Positions 1-7,868 of a DNA stretch of 64,000 nucleotides are shown here, in pieces. The translations under genes and the position numbers were made by a program. Position 1 is the first letter of the stretch. Each line of letters begins with the position of its first letter. The notes under the pieces were generated by a model. It searched no databases. It was not told where the DNA came from and saw nothing but the letters and a program-made list of their open reading frames with translations. The DNA is from JAUWOY01 sp034431315 (GTDB lineage: Bacteria; Chloroflexota; Anaerolineae; VGOG01). Location: NCBI GenBank assembly GCA_034431315.1, contig DAOUDK010000132.1, positions 1 to 64,000 on the forward strand, written 5' to 3'.

Positions 1-79
1 ACACCTGTGGCCGCTTCTGCTTCGTTTTTCACGCCCTTCCCAGGCCTGCCAGTCTCCATCAACCCCACTTTAGGCCCCT

Positions 80-116
<37 letters not shown>

Positions 117-129
117 GGAAAAAAGGCCA

Positions 130-2700
130 ATGCCTGAATCAAGAGCCCAAAATAGAGTAGGAACGGATTCACAATTTCACCACGATATCCAAGATGCCTA
201 CATCAACCTGGGCATGGCGTTACGCCGTACAAAAGAGCTAAAGGAAGCAGAGGAAGTTTTCAGAAAGGCCATCGAATGTGATCTCTCAGTGGCAACGCCT
301 TACCTTGCTTTGGGAATAACCCTCAATGATATGGGGCGGTTTGCTGAGGCAGAACAGGTTCTTCAGCAAGCTTTAGAGCACACGTCACCTGACGACACCG
401 AGACTCTGGCCGCCATTCATTCTAACTTGGGTATTGCTTTCCAGAATTCAAAAGAGCACGAAAAGGCACGTGAAGCTTTTCAAGCAGCGCTGCGCTTTGG
501 CCTAGAGAGCCCTGAGATTTACAATCTCCTAGCCGAGACCCTCTATGCCTTGGGTAAGTATGAAGAAGCCTTGGGAATTCTGGAAGAGGCCTTAAGACTC
601 GAACCTGATAATGCTTGGGCCTATGCCCGCATGGGCAACGTCTTCCGCATGATGAAACGCTACGAAGAAGCATTGAATAGCCTGGACAAGGCGCTTCGAC
701 TGGGTTCTAACTTCGCCTGGGCCTATGCTCGTAAAGGTGCGACCCTGAGGAGAATGGGGAGATTTAGCGAATCTCTAGAAGCCCATGATAAGGCTCTCGA
801 GCTTGATCCCGAAGATGCATGGGCTTGGGGCAGTAAGGGCAGGACCCTTTTGGAGCTGGGAAAGTATGGTGAGGCCTTAGATGCCCTTAACGAGGCCACT
901 GAACTTGACCCTACACTAACCTCAGCTTGGGCCAGTGAGGGCAATACCCTTTGGGAGCTGGGGAGGTACGATGAGGCCTTAGAGGCTGTCAACAAAGCCA
1001 CTGAACTTGACCCTGAAATCGCTGGGGCTTGGGCCAGTAAGGCCAGGTTCCTTCTGGATCTAGGGAAGTATGATGAGGCCTCAGAGGCCATTAACAAGGT
1101 CGCCAAACTTCGTCCTGAACTAACTTTGGCTCGGGTCGGTAAGGGTTTGAGTCTAATGCTGCTGGGGAAGCACAACCAAGCCTTAGAGGCCCTTGACAAG
1201 GCCACCGAACTTGACCCTGAACTAACTTTGGCTTGGGTCGGTAAGGGTTTGAGTCTAATGCTGCTGGGGAAGCACAACCAAGCCTTAGAGGCCCTTGACA
1301 AGGCCACCGAACTTGACCCTAAACTCGCCGGGGCTTGGGACAGTAAGGCCAGAATCCTTTTAGAGTTGGCGAGGTATGATGATGCCTTGGAGGCCTTTGA
1401 CAAGGCCACCGAACTTGACCCTAAACTCGCCGGGGCTTGGGCCAATAAGGCCAAGATCTTTTGGGCGCTGAGGAAGTATGACGAGACCTTACAATGTCTT
1501 AACAAGGTCACCGAACTTCATCCTAAGCTAGCCTTAGCCTGGGACAGTAAGGCCAGAATCCTTTTGGAGCTGGAGAGGTATGATGATGCTCTAGAGGCCT
1601 TTGACAAGGCCACCGAACTTGACCCTGAACTCGCTGAGGCTTGGGCGAGTAAGGGCACAACCCTGTGGAACCTGGAGAGATATAATGATGCCTTAGAGGC
1701 CCTTGACAAGGCTACCGAACTTGATCCTGAACTCGCCGAGGCTTGGGCGAGTAAGGGCACAACCCTGGGGGAGTTAGAGAGGTATGATGAGGCCCTAGAG
1801 GCCCTTGACAAGGCCACCGAACTTGATCCTGAACTCGCCGAGGCTTGGGCGAGTAAGGGCACAACCCTGGGGGAGCTGGAGAGATGTGATGAGGCCTTGG
1901 AAGCTATTAGCAAAGTCACCGAGCTTCGTCCTAAGCTAGCCTTAGCCTGGGACAGTAAGGCCAGAATCCTTTTGGAGCTGGAGAGGTATGATGAGGCCTT
2001 AGAGGCTCTTAACAAGGCCACTGAGCTAGATCCAAATGATGCTGAAGCATATATTGACCTAGGGTTTACCCATTATGCCCAGGATAAGGTAGAGCTGTGC
2101 ATCGAGGATTTCAAGCGAGCTACTATAGTTGACCCTAATAACGCACGAGCACACAATAATCTAGGGTTTCTGCTCACTGGGCAGGGAATGTATGAGGAGG
2201 CTATTGCAGAGCTGTCTCACGCTCTTGAGCTAGACTTTTATTCCCCATCAATCTGCTACAATAACCTAGGCTATATCTTGCTCAAGAAGCAGGAGTATGA
2301 GAGAGCCATCGAGTGCCTAGATTGTGCACTAGACTATGCCGAGGACGAGACAGCAATACTACGAGTTGCTTTTTACCAGAGGAACCATGTTTTGGTGGAT
2401 GAAGACCCCTTCCCTAAAACATTCCTTCCAGTGGAAACAGTTGCTTATTCCAACCTAGCAACGGTTCTTGCAGAACAGGGGCAAATGGATCTCGCGCTCG
2501 AGATGTGTGAAGAAGCGATTTATCTATCCCCTGAAAGTCCGCTAGGTTATCGAGCAATTGGACATCTTTATCTTGAAATGGATAACTTCGAGAAGGCGCT
2601 AGAGGCTTTCGGCAAAGCCCTGGAGTTAGATAGTGGAAATGAGGAAATCCGCAAAGCGATAGATTATACTGGATCTCTCACTTCCCAAGTCGAGGACTGA
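130..2700 (+). CDS. Tetratricopeptide-repeat protein with near-identical tandem units
   Basis: The protein is built almost wholly of 34-residue TPR units, which normally stack into a superhelical protein-binding scaffold. Units of the type ALDKATELDPELAEAW-ASKG are repeated from about base 600 to 2040 and several are nearly identical at the DNA level with a 102-bp period. Less regular TPRs follow to the C-terminus. No signal peptide, membrane segment or catalytic domain is visible, so a cytoplasmic scaffold role is inferred. The frame stays open to the left edge (GTG at 7). I prefer ATG 130 because the residues before it do not resemble protein and TPRs begin shortly after it, but the Shine-Dalgarno there is weak (AAGG). 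The partner and process are unknown. Confidence 0.85.
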   Translation: MPESRAQNRVGTDSQFHHDIQDAYINLGMALRRTKELKEAEEVFRKAIECDLSVATPYLALGITLNDMGRFAEAEQVLQQALEHTSPDDTETLAAIHSNLGIAFQNSKEHEKAREAFQAALRFGLESPEIYNLLAETLYALGKYEEALGILEEALRLEPDNAWAYARMGNVFRMMKRYEEALNSLDKALRLGSNFAWAYARKGATLRRMGRFSESLEAHDKALELDPEDAWAWGSKGRTLLELGKYGEALDALNEATELDPTLTSAWASEGNTLWELGRYDEALEAVNKATELDPEIAGAWASKARFLLDLGKYDEASEAINKVAKLRPELTLARVGKGLSLMLLGKHNQALEALDKATELDPELTLAWVGKGLSLMLLGKHNQALEALDKATELDPKLAGAWDSKARILLELARYDDALEAFDKATELDPKLAGAWANKAKIFWALRKYDETLQCLNKVTELHPKLALAWDSKARILLELERYDDALEAFDKATELDPELAEAWASKGTTLWNLERYNDALEALDKATELDPELAEAWASKGTTLGELERYDEALEALDKATELDPELAEAWASKGTTLGELERCDEALEAISKVTELRPKLALAWDSKARILLELERYDEALEALNKATELDPNDAEAYIDLGFTHYAQDKVELCIEDFKRATIVDPNNARAHNNLGFLLTGQGMYEEAIAELSHALELDFYSPSICYNNLGYILLKKQEYERAIECLDCALDYAEDETAILRVAFYQRNHVLVDEDPFPKTFLPVETVAYSNLATVLAEQGQMDLALEMCEEAIYLSPESPLGYRAIGHLYLEMDNFEKALEAFGKALELDSGNEEIRKAIDYTGSLTSQVED

Positions 2701-2737
2701 CTAGGATTTCGGGCAGGTCAGGGAATGTTGGCAAAAA

Positions 2738-2911
2738 CTAGCTGCTGAAGTGGGTAGAGAAAAATCCAGAGGGACGAAGAAAAATGCCGGGCCTGAATGG
2801 CTCGGCATTGCTGTTGCCAGGATTGGTCACTACAAGCACAATGGCCGATCTGAAACGTCTGAGGAGGGTGCGGAACTCGCGCTCCAGAGGGTTGGCGGTG
2901 CGCCCCCTTAA
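2738..2911 (-). pseudogene. Possible degraded transposase C-terminus
   Basis: Read on the minus strand, an open stretch ending at a TAG contains GRTANPLEREFRTLLRRFRS. This resembles the RTTN-LER-FR-RRR signature near the C-terminus of several DDE transposase groups. There is no start codon, no upstream catalytic part and no visible terminal inverted repeats, so at most it is a relic. The similarity covers only about 20 residues and could be chance. Confidence 0.35.
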
Positions 2912-2916
2912 GCTAT

Positions 2917-2945
2917 TTGGATAAAGAGGAAAATGAGTGTATAAT
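2917..2945 (+). promoter_or_regulatory. Sigma-70-type promoter of the solute-binding lipoprotein gene
   Basis: TTGGAT (2917-2922) and TATAAT (2940-2945) are separated by 17 bases. The lipoprotein start codon lies about 60 bases downstream. The -10 hexamer is a perfect consensus. Confidence 0.7.
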
Positions 2946-3006
2946 AATCGCGTGTTTGTCGCTCGGATGATGGTTGAAGATGACCTCGGCGATAGGAGAG
3001 GATGTG

Positions 3007-4356
3007 ATGGAAAACGAAATCCCCTCAGTGAAGGCTACCACCTCCAAGATGATAACAGTTCTGTGCCTGGTCTTGTTGCTGGCGACAGTAGGGCTGGCTG
3101 GATGTAACCTCTTGCCTGAGTTATCCTTCTCCTCCCAAAAGGAAACACCGACCGCTACCACCGTGCCTGGGGAGGCAACGCCCGCAGTGTCTCCCACGCC
3201 CTTACCCCCTCCGGCAGTTTCCTCAGCCATTACCCTAACCCTCTGGACAACGGAAGCCTTCTTTCCAAACGAGGATAATGACAGCGGGCAGGTACTGGCT
3301 CAGCAGTGGCAGGCTTTTGAAGCTGCTCATACTAACGTGACCATCGAGTACATCCTCAAGAAACCGTATGGCAAGGGAGGCATCCTCGATTTTCTCGGCA
3401 CCGCTCGCGCAGCCGTTCCCACGGTGTTGCCAGACCTGGTGGTCCTGGACACCCTTGAGCTGGATGAAGCTGCCGAGGCCGGACTGATCCAGCCTCTGGA
3501 TGACCTTGTATCGAACGAAGTGCAGCAGGACCTTTTCCCCCTCGCCCGGCGCAGCTTCGACGGGCAGTTAATGGGCATCCAGTTCGAAGCCGACGTCGAA
3601 CACCTCATCTACAACACCAACAAGATAGATAGCGCGCCCATAACCTGGCGAGAGGTGCTCTCCGACAGCGTGGCCTATATCTTCCCGGCCGGCGGGGAGG
3701 GTAGCCTGGTCAACGACTCTTTCCTGATCCAGTACCTGGCTGCAGGCGGAGGGCTGCTTGACGAAAGCGGCGCCCCCGCGCTCAATAATGATGCTCTGGT
3801 CGAGGTGCTCCAGTTCTACGCTGACGGCCTGGAGGCGGGGGCCATTCCGCCCTCGGTGCTGGAGTTTGCGAACCTGGATGACTGTTGGGTTGTGTACGTG
3901 TCGGCCCAGGCAGCGATGTCTAATGTCAGCTCCGACAAATACCTGGCGGATCGGGGACTGCTCAAAAACACTGCTTTTGCTGCTATCCCCACTCGTGACG
4001 GCAATGTAGTCACCTTGAGCAAAGGGTGGGCTTTGGCCATAGTGACGGAGAACCCCAGCCGACGGGCAGCCGCTGCCCAGCTCATCGAGTGGCTGCTGGA
4101 GCCAGAGAACAACGCTAACTGGAACCTGGCGGCCGGACATCTGCCCACCAGCCAGGCAGCTTTCGAGCACCTGGGCACGGAGGATCAATACTTCCCCTTC
4201 GTGCGACAGCAGTTGGCAAACGTGCACCCTCGACCGATGGCTGCTGCCTACGAGAAGATAGGCCGGGCTCTACAACGGGCCGTTCAAGACGTCTTGCAAG
4301 GCGAGGTTTCTCCTGAAGAGGCAGCGGAAGCAATCATAGCCGTTGTTGAACAGTGA
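3007..4356 (+). CDS. Extracellular solute-binding lipoprotein (ABC family 1 type)
   Basis: This is a probable substrate-capture component of an ABC importer, of the maltose/multiple-sugar-binding type. ATG 3007 is preferred over the upstream TTG 2974 because AGGAGAG (2994-3000) lies six bases before it. The N-terminus then gives a hydrophobic signal with lipobox LAGC and an acylated Cys near residue 33, followed by a Thr/Pro-rich linker (TPTATTVPG, SPTPLPPP). The mature part has family-1 features such as ITLTLWTTEAF near its start and LSKGWALAIV later. No permease or ATPase gene lies beside it, so it is an orphan binding protein that must share a translocator from elsewhere. The ligand is unknown; sugar is only a family-based guess. 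Confidence 0.85.
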   Translation: MENEIPSVKATTSKMITVLCLVLLLATVGLAGCNLLPELSFSSQKETPTATTVPGEATPAVSPTPLPPPAVSSAITLTLWTTEAFFPNEDNDSGQVLAQQWQAFEAAHTNVTIEYILKKPYGKGGILDFLGTARAAVPTVLPDLVVLDTLELDEAAEAGLIQPLDDLVSNEVQQDLFPLARRSFDGQLMGIQFEADVEHLIYNTNKIDSAPITWREVLSDSVAYIFPAGGEGSLVNDSFLIQYLAAGGGLLDESGAPALNNDALVEVLQFYADGLEAGAIPPSVLEFANLDDCWVVYVSAQAAMSNVSSDKYLADRGLLKNTAFAAIPTRDGNVVTLSKGWALAIVTENPSRRAAAAQLIEWLLEPENNANWNLAAGHLPTSQAAFEHLGTEDQYFPFVRQQLANVHPRPMAAAYEKIGRALQRAVQDVLQGEVSPEEAAEAIIAVVEQ

Positions 4357-4403
4357 AGATCATAAGACATGAGAAACCAGGCTTTTGCACCAGAAACATA
4401 AGT

Positions 4404-4432
4404 TTGACACCTTTTGATCCTCAGGCTATAAT
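4404..4432 (+). promoter_or_regulatory. Perfect-consensus sigma-70 promoter
   Basis: TTGACA (4404-4409), a 17-base spacer and TATAAT (4427-4432) match the full bacterial consensus. It should drive the DUF104-like gene and the coupled phosphohexomutase gene. The distance from the -10 box to ATG 4452 is 19 bases, leaving a very short leader that still includes GGGAGG. Confidence 0.85.
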
Positions 4433-4451
4433 CAGGCAGAAGGGAGGAACA

Positions 4452-4847
4452 ATGAGTATATCCACGTGGGCGCGCTATCAGAATGGCACCCTCAAACCTA
4501 TCGGCAGCCTGCCGCTGAAAGAAAACCAGCGCGTGCGAATCATCGTGCTGCCTCAACCCCAGGAATTAGATGAAGTAGATGAGGCGCGGCTGGCAGAAAT
4601 GCACCGTCGCGCCGACGAATGGCTGGCTCAACAGCCACCGGATGCGGTACGGCCCGCTCCCAGCCTCTCCACAGAAGAACAGCGTGCTTTCGAGGCCGAG
4701 TTCGATGAAATTCTGAGAGAGATGCGCGCGCCGAATGTGGCCTTCTCAGAAGAAGAAGTTATGGCCGACGTAGCCGCAGCCCTGGCAGGAGTGCGTGCCG
4801 AGGCCGCCCTCCTCCGCGAACAGACTATCCCAGGAGACACACCATGA
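4452..4847 (+). CDS. DUF104 (AF2212-type) antitoxin-like protein
   Basis: The N-terminal 35 residues (ARYQNGTLKPIGSLPLKENQ, then RVRIIVLPQ) match the beta-rich pattern of DUF104, found in putative antitoxins paired with PIN-domain toxins. The remaining roughly 95 residues are acidic and helical, unlike the usual 70-residue family members. ATG 4452 follows GGGAGG at 4442-4447; the frame is open further upstream, but the promoter at 4404-4432 excludes those starts. No PIN or other toxin follows. The stop overlaps the start of the phosphohexomutase gene as ATGA, implying translational coupling. A link to toxin-antitoxin biology is therefore only a family hint, and a non-toxin role tied to the mutase is possible. 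Confidence 0.6.
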   Translation: MSISTWARYQNGTLKPIGSLPLKENQRVRIIVLPQPQELDEVDEARLAEMHRRADEWLAQQPPDAVRPAPSLSTEEQRAFEAEFDEILREMRAPNVAFSEEEVMADVAAALAGVRAEAALLREQTIPGDTP

Positions 4848-6274
4848 CCATCAAATTCGGCACGGACGGCTGGCGAGCCGTCATCTCCGATACCTTCACT
4901 TTTGCCAACCTGCGGCTGGTAGCCCAGGCCATCGCTGACTATGTACTGGATGAAGCCGGCGACGGTCGGCCAGAGGTCGTCATCGGCTTCGACACCCGCT
5001 TCCTCTCCGACCGCTACGCGACCGAGGTGGCTCGCGTCCTGGCCGGCAACGGCATCATCGCCCATCTCACCCGCGCCGATGCTCCCACTCCGGCCATCTC
5101 CTACGCCGTCGTCCACAAAAAGGCTGCTGCCGGCGTGATGATCACCGCCAGTCACAACGCGCCGCGCTACAACGGTCTCAAACTCAAGGCCGCCTTCGGC
5201 GGAGCCGCGCTGCCAGAGCAAGCGGAGCGCATCGAAGCCTACCTGACGCGCAATCAGGAGATGGCTCGCGGGCCTAACGTGATGGACTACCAGGCCGCGT
5301 TGGATCAAGGACTCATCCAGCGCTTTGATCCAGCCTGGGCCTACTACGAGCACCTCAGCCAGATGGTGGACCTGGACGTGATCTCAGCCAGCGAGCTGCG
5401 GGTGGTGGCCGACGCGATGTACGGCTCGGGGCGCAAGTGCATCGCCGATATGCTGGCCCGCACGCGCTGCCGGGTGTACGAGATCCGCGGCGAGATGAAC
5501 CCCGGCTTTGGCGGCATCCACCCTGAGCCGGTAGCCCATTACCTGAACGCGCTGGGGGCGGCCATGCAGACCCACCACGCCGACCTGGGGCTGGCCACCG
5601 ACGGGGACGCCGACCGCCTCGGCGCGATGGATGCTGAGGGGAACTTCGTGGATCCCCATCACATCTTCGCCCTGGCGCTGCGGTATCTGGTCGAGGAACG
5701 GGGATGGAGCGGCATGGTCGTCAAGAGCGTCTCCACTACCCGCATGGTGGATCGGTTGGCCTCGCGCTACGACCTGCCGCTGGTGGAGACGCCCGTGGGC
5801 TTCAACCACATCGCCGGCCATATTTTGAAGGGTGACGTGCTCATCGGTGGAGAGGAGTCGGGCGGGATCAGTATCAAGGGGCACATTCCAGAGGGGGATG
5901 GCGTGCTGATGGGGTTGCTGCTGTTAGAGATCGTCGCGGCGGCCAATGCTCCGCTGCACGAGCTCGTGGCCGAGCTCCAGGCCGACGTTGGCCCGGCCCA
6001 CTACGCCCGCCGCGACATCCCACTCCGCTCCCCTGTTGCCAAAGAAGAGATGGTCGCCCGGCTTACCAGCGACGTGCCGGACTCCCTGGGGGGACAAGAA
6101 GTCACCGAGGTAGTGACCCTCGACGGAGTCAAGTACCTGCTGGCCGATGACTCCTGGCTCCTGATCCGCCCCTCGGGTACGGAGCCGGTGCTGCGGGTCT
6201 ATGCGGAGGCCAGGAGCCCCGAAGGCGTGCAGAGCCTGCTGGAATTTGGGGAGAGTGTGGCGGCTGGGGGCTAG
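4844..6274 (+). CDS. Phosphoglucomutase/phosphomannomutase family protein
   Basis: This alpha-D-phosphohexomutase interconverts hexose 1- and 6-phosphates in the cytoplasm, feeding cell-wall and nucleotide-sugar synthesis. The family landmarks appear in order: N-terminal KFGTDGWR, the phosphoserine loop TASHNAPRYNG with catalytic Ser103, the magnesium loop DGDADRLG (about 253-260), the sugar-recognition loop GGEESGG (335-341) and the C-terminal phosphate loop RPSGTEP. At 476 residues it is of normal length. The serine loop reads TASHNA rather than the usual TASHNP. The specific hexose (glucose, mannose or glucosamine) cannot be read from these motifs. The start overlaps the preceding stop by four bases. 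Confidence 0.93.
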   Translation: MTIKFGTDGWRAVISDTFTFANLRLVAQAIADYVLDEAGDGRPEVVIGFDTRFLSDRYATEVARVLAGNGIIAHLTRADAPTPAISYAVVHKKAAAGVMITASHNAPRYNGLKLKAAFGGAALPEQAERIEAYLTRNQEMARGPNVMDYQAALDQGLIQRFDPAWAYYEHLSQMVDLDVISASELRVVADAMYGSGRKCIADMLARTRCRVYEIRGEMNPGFGGIHPEPVAHYLNALGAAMQTHHADLGLATDGDADRLGAMDAEGNFVDPHHIFALALRYLVEERGWSGMVVKSVSTTRMVDRLASRYDLPLVETPVGFNHIAGHILKGDVLIGGEESGGISIKGHIPEGDGVLMGLLLLEIVAAANAPLHELVAELQADVGPAHYARRDIPLRSPVAKEEMVARLTSDVPDSLGGQEVTEVVTLDGVKYLLADDSWLLIRPSGTEPVLRVYAEARSPEGVQSLLEFGESVAAGG

Positions 6275-6309
6275 CGCGGGAACCTCAAATGAAACGGGGG
6301 AACTTTGAC

Positions 6310-6346
6310 AAGACCTGACAGGTTTTCGGGAAACCTGTCAGGTCTT
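6310..6346. terminator. 16-bp perfect inverted repeat between convergent genes
   Basis: The arm AAGACCTGACAGGTTT (6310-6325) is an exact reverse complement of 6331-6346, with a five-base loop. It lies just past the stop of the phosphohexomutase gene and before the convergent MFS gene, so it can act as a bidirectional terminator. No long T-run follows, so it may instead be a dispersed palindromic repeat. Confidence 0.6.
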
Positions 6347-6407
6347 ATGTTTGGAAACGGGGGATGAGGCTTCTTGCTTCACCCCCCGCTTGTTCAAATG
6401 TTCGGCA

Positions 6408-6456
6408 AGGTCTCCTGACCGCAGCCAGTGGGCCTTGGGACTCGGTCAGGAGACCT
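6408..6456. repeat. Second inverted repeat in the convergent intergenic region
   Basis: AGGTCTCCTGACCG (6408-6421) is perfectly complementary to CGGTCAGGAGACCT (6443-6456) across a 21-base loop. It shares the GGTC/CCTGA wording of the hairpin 60 bases upstream. Either terminator or repetitive-element status is possible. Confidence 0.55.
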
Positions 6457-6504
6457 CGTCCAACAGGAAAGCTTTCCGCTTAATCCCCCGTTTGCTAAGG
6501 TACA

Positions 6505-7752
6505 CTACCCCTGGGCCTCCCTGAGGGTGTAAGATGCGGCCACGCCAGCGACGATGGTTACGACACCGGCCGCTATAAAGACGGCCTGCACGCCGATCAG
6601 GTCGCCGAAGAGACCAGAGAGGGCCATGGAGGCGCTGGTGGAAGCGCCGATAACCATGGTCACTGCGCTCTCCACCCGCCCCCGCTTCTCGTCGGGGACC
6701 AGAGACTGGGTCAGCGTAGCCAGGGCAGCACGGGCAATGACAATGCTCAGGCCAATGATGGCTACGGCGACCAGGACGAGGGGATAGCTGGGAACCACCG
6801 CGAAGGCAATGATGGCCAGCCCCAGGATCACCATACAGCCCCCCACAACCCGATTGGTACGCACGCTAGAAGCAAAGCGACCGATCATCACCCCGCCAAT
6901 CACTACCCCCAGCCCCTGAAATGCGTAGAGGAAACCGAACCCTTCGACACCCATACCCAACACTTCGTCTAAGTAGATTATCCCTAAGACCATGATGGCT
7001 CCGAAGCCCAGAGTGGCTACAGCCGTGGTGATCATAACATGGAGAAGAGGGGAGCTGTGTCTGATGAAAAGCAACCCTTCCACCAGTTGATTCCAGATGA
7101 CCCGGCTTCTGGCCTTGCTTGGCTCAGGGTTCAATGGCGGTATGGTCATGGTAGCGACAGCTACGGCAGAGACGGCGAAGCTAAAGGAGTCAAAGACGAC
7201 GGCGAAGGGCAAACCAAGCCAGCCGACGACCAAACCGGCTATTGATGCGCCCAGGATGACAGAGATGATCTGGCTGGCTTGCATCAGAGCATTGGCTGTG
7301 AGTAAGATTTCGCCGCTGACAATGTTGGGGATGATGGCGTTGCGGGCCGGGTTGGCAAAGAGGCCCACTGTAACCATCACGAGGCCAACAATGTAAAGTA
7401 TGTATAACTGATCCGCCCGTTGGACGAAGAGGAGGGCGAGCACTGTTAGGCCGCGCACAATGTCGGAGACAATCAGTACCAACTTGCGGTCCAGGCGATC
7501 AACGAAGACCCCGCCGATCAGGCCTAAGAAGAGCTGGGGCAAGGTGACGACCAGGGCCATTATTCCTATAGCCAAGGGGGAGTCTGTGAGGGCGTTGATG
7601 ACAAATATAATGGCGACAATGAGGAAATTGTCACCTATCTGGGAGATGAGCTGTCCTACCCACAGGGCACGGAAATTGCGATTGCGAAAGGCGCTGACGA
7701 TGGCAGCCCGATCTCCTAGAAACTCTTGTGTTTGAGGTTGCTTTGAGCTCAT
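6505..7752 (-). CDS. Major facilitator superfamily transporter
   Basis: This 415-residue integral membrane protein is of the macrolide/siderophore-exporter-like MFS type (MFS_3). The start region FRNRNFRALWVGQLISQIGD is typical of that subgroup, the motif-A-like loop GGVFVDRLDRK follows the second helix, and hydrophobic segments continue to the end, consistent with about 12 helices. I chose ATG 7752 because the longer open frame runs into the pfkB gene and the heptamer repeat array. The upstream bases are that array, so the ribosome-binding site is formed by repeat sequence and is poor on this strand. It lies 116 bases after the PfkB gene on the same strand. The substrate is unknown. Confidence 0.85.
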   Translation of the reverse strand: MSSKQPQTQEFLGDRAAIVSAFRNRNFRALWVGQLISQIGDNFLIVAIIFVINALTDSPLAIGIMALVVTLPQLFLGLIGGVFVDRLDRKLVLIVSDIVRGLTVLALLFVQRADQLYILYIVGLVMVTVGLFANPARNAIIPNIVSGEILLTANALMQASQIISVILGASIAGLVVGWLGLPFAVVFDSFSFAVSAVAVATMTIPPLNPEPSKARSRVIWNQLVEGLLFIRHSSPLLHVMITTAVATLGFGAIMVLGIIYLDEVLGMGVEGFGFLYAFQGLGVVIGGVMIGRFASSVRTNRVVGGCMVILGLAIIAFAVVPSYPLVLVAVAIIGLSIVIARAALATLTQSLVPDEKRGRVESAVTMVIGASTSASMALSGLFGDLIGVQAVFIAAGVVTIVAGVAASYTLREAQG

Positions 7753-7828
7753 TGGAGGTTGGAGGTTGGAAGTTGGAGGTTGGAGGTTGGAGGTTGGAGG
7801 TTGGACCTTTGAGCTTTGAACTTTGAGC
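7752..7828. repeat. Array of eleven 7-bp words upstream of the MFS gene
   Basis: On the plus strand there are eight consecutive heptamers of the form TTGGAGG (one TTGGAAG, the last TTGGACC) followed by three of the form TTTGARC. The register is unbroken for 77 bases and touches the complement of the MFS start codon. The same two words occur again at 19355-19403. Confidence 0.9.
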
Positions 7829-7868
7829 TTGTCTGTGTTCATCTGTGCAAATCTGTGTCCTTGATTCG

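Larger units (their letters stand above)
2701..3006. other. Intergenic region with hairpin, transposase-like remnant and promoter
   Basis: This 306-base gap holds a short hairpin with arms AATGCCG (2783-2789) and CGGCATT (2803-2809), a minus-strand reading frame resembling a transposase C-terminus (2738-2911), and a sigma-70-like promoter for the next gene (2917-2945). No intact gene was seen. Confidence 0.6.

Noticed and set aside
723..2021. Two long minus-strand open frames opposite the TPR gene
   Set aside because: They arise because the 102-bp repeat lacks stops in the opposite strand. Their low-complexity Ser/Ala-rich translation has no domain character.
7752..7828. Heptamer array considered as a CRISPR or coding repeat
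   Set aside because: Words are 7 bases and contiguous, with no spacers; there is no cas gene, and the period breaks the codon register.
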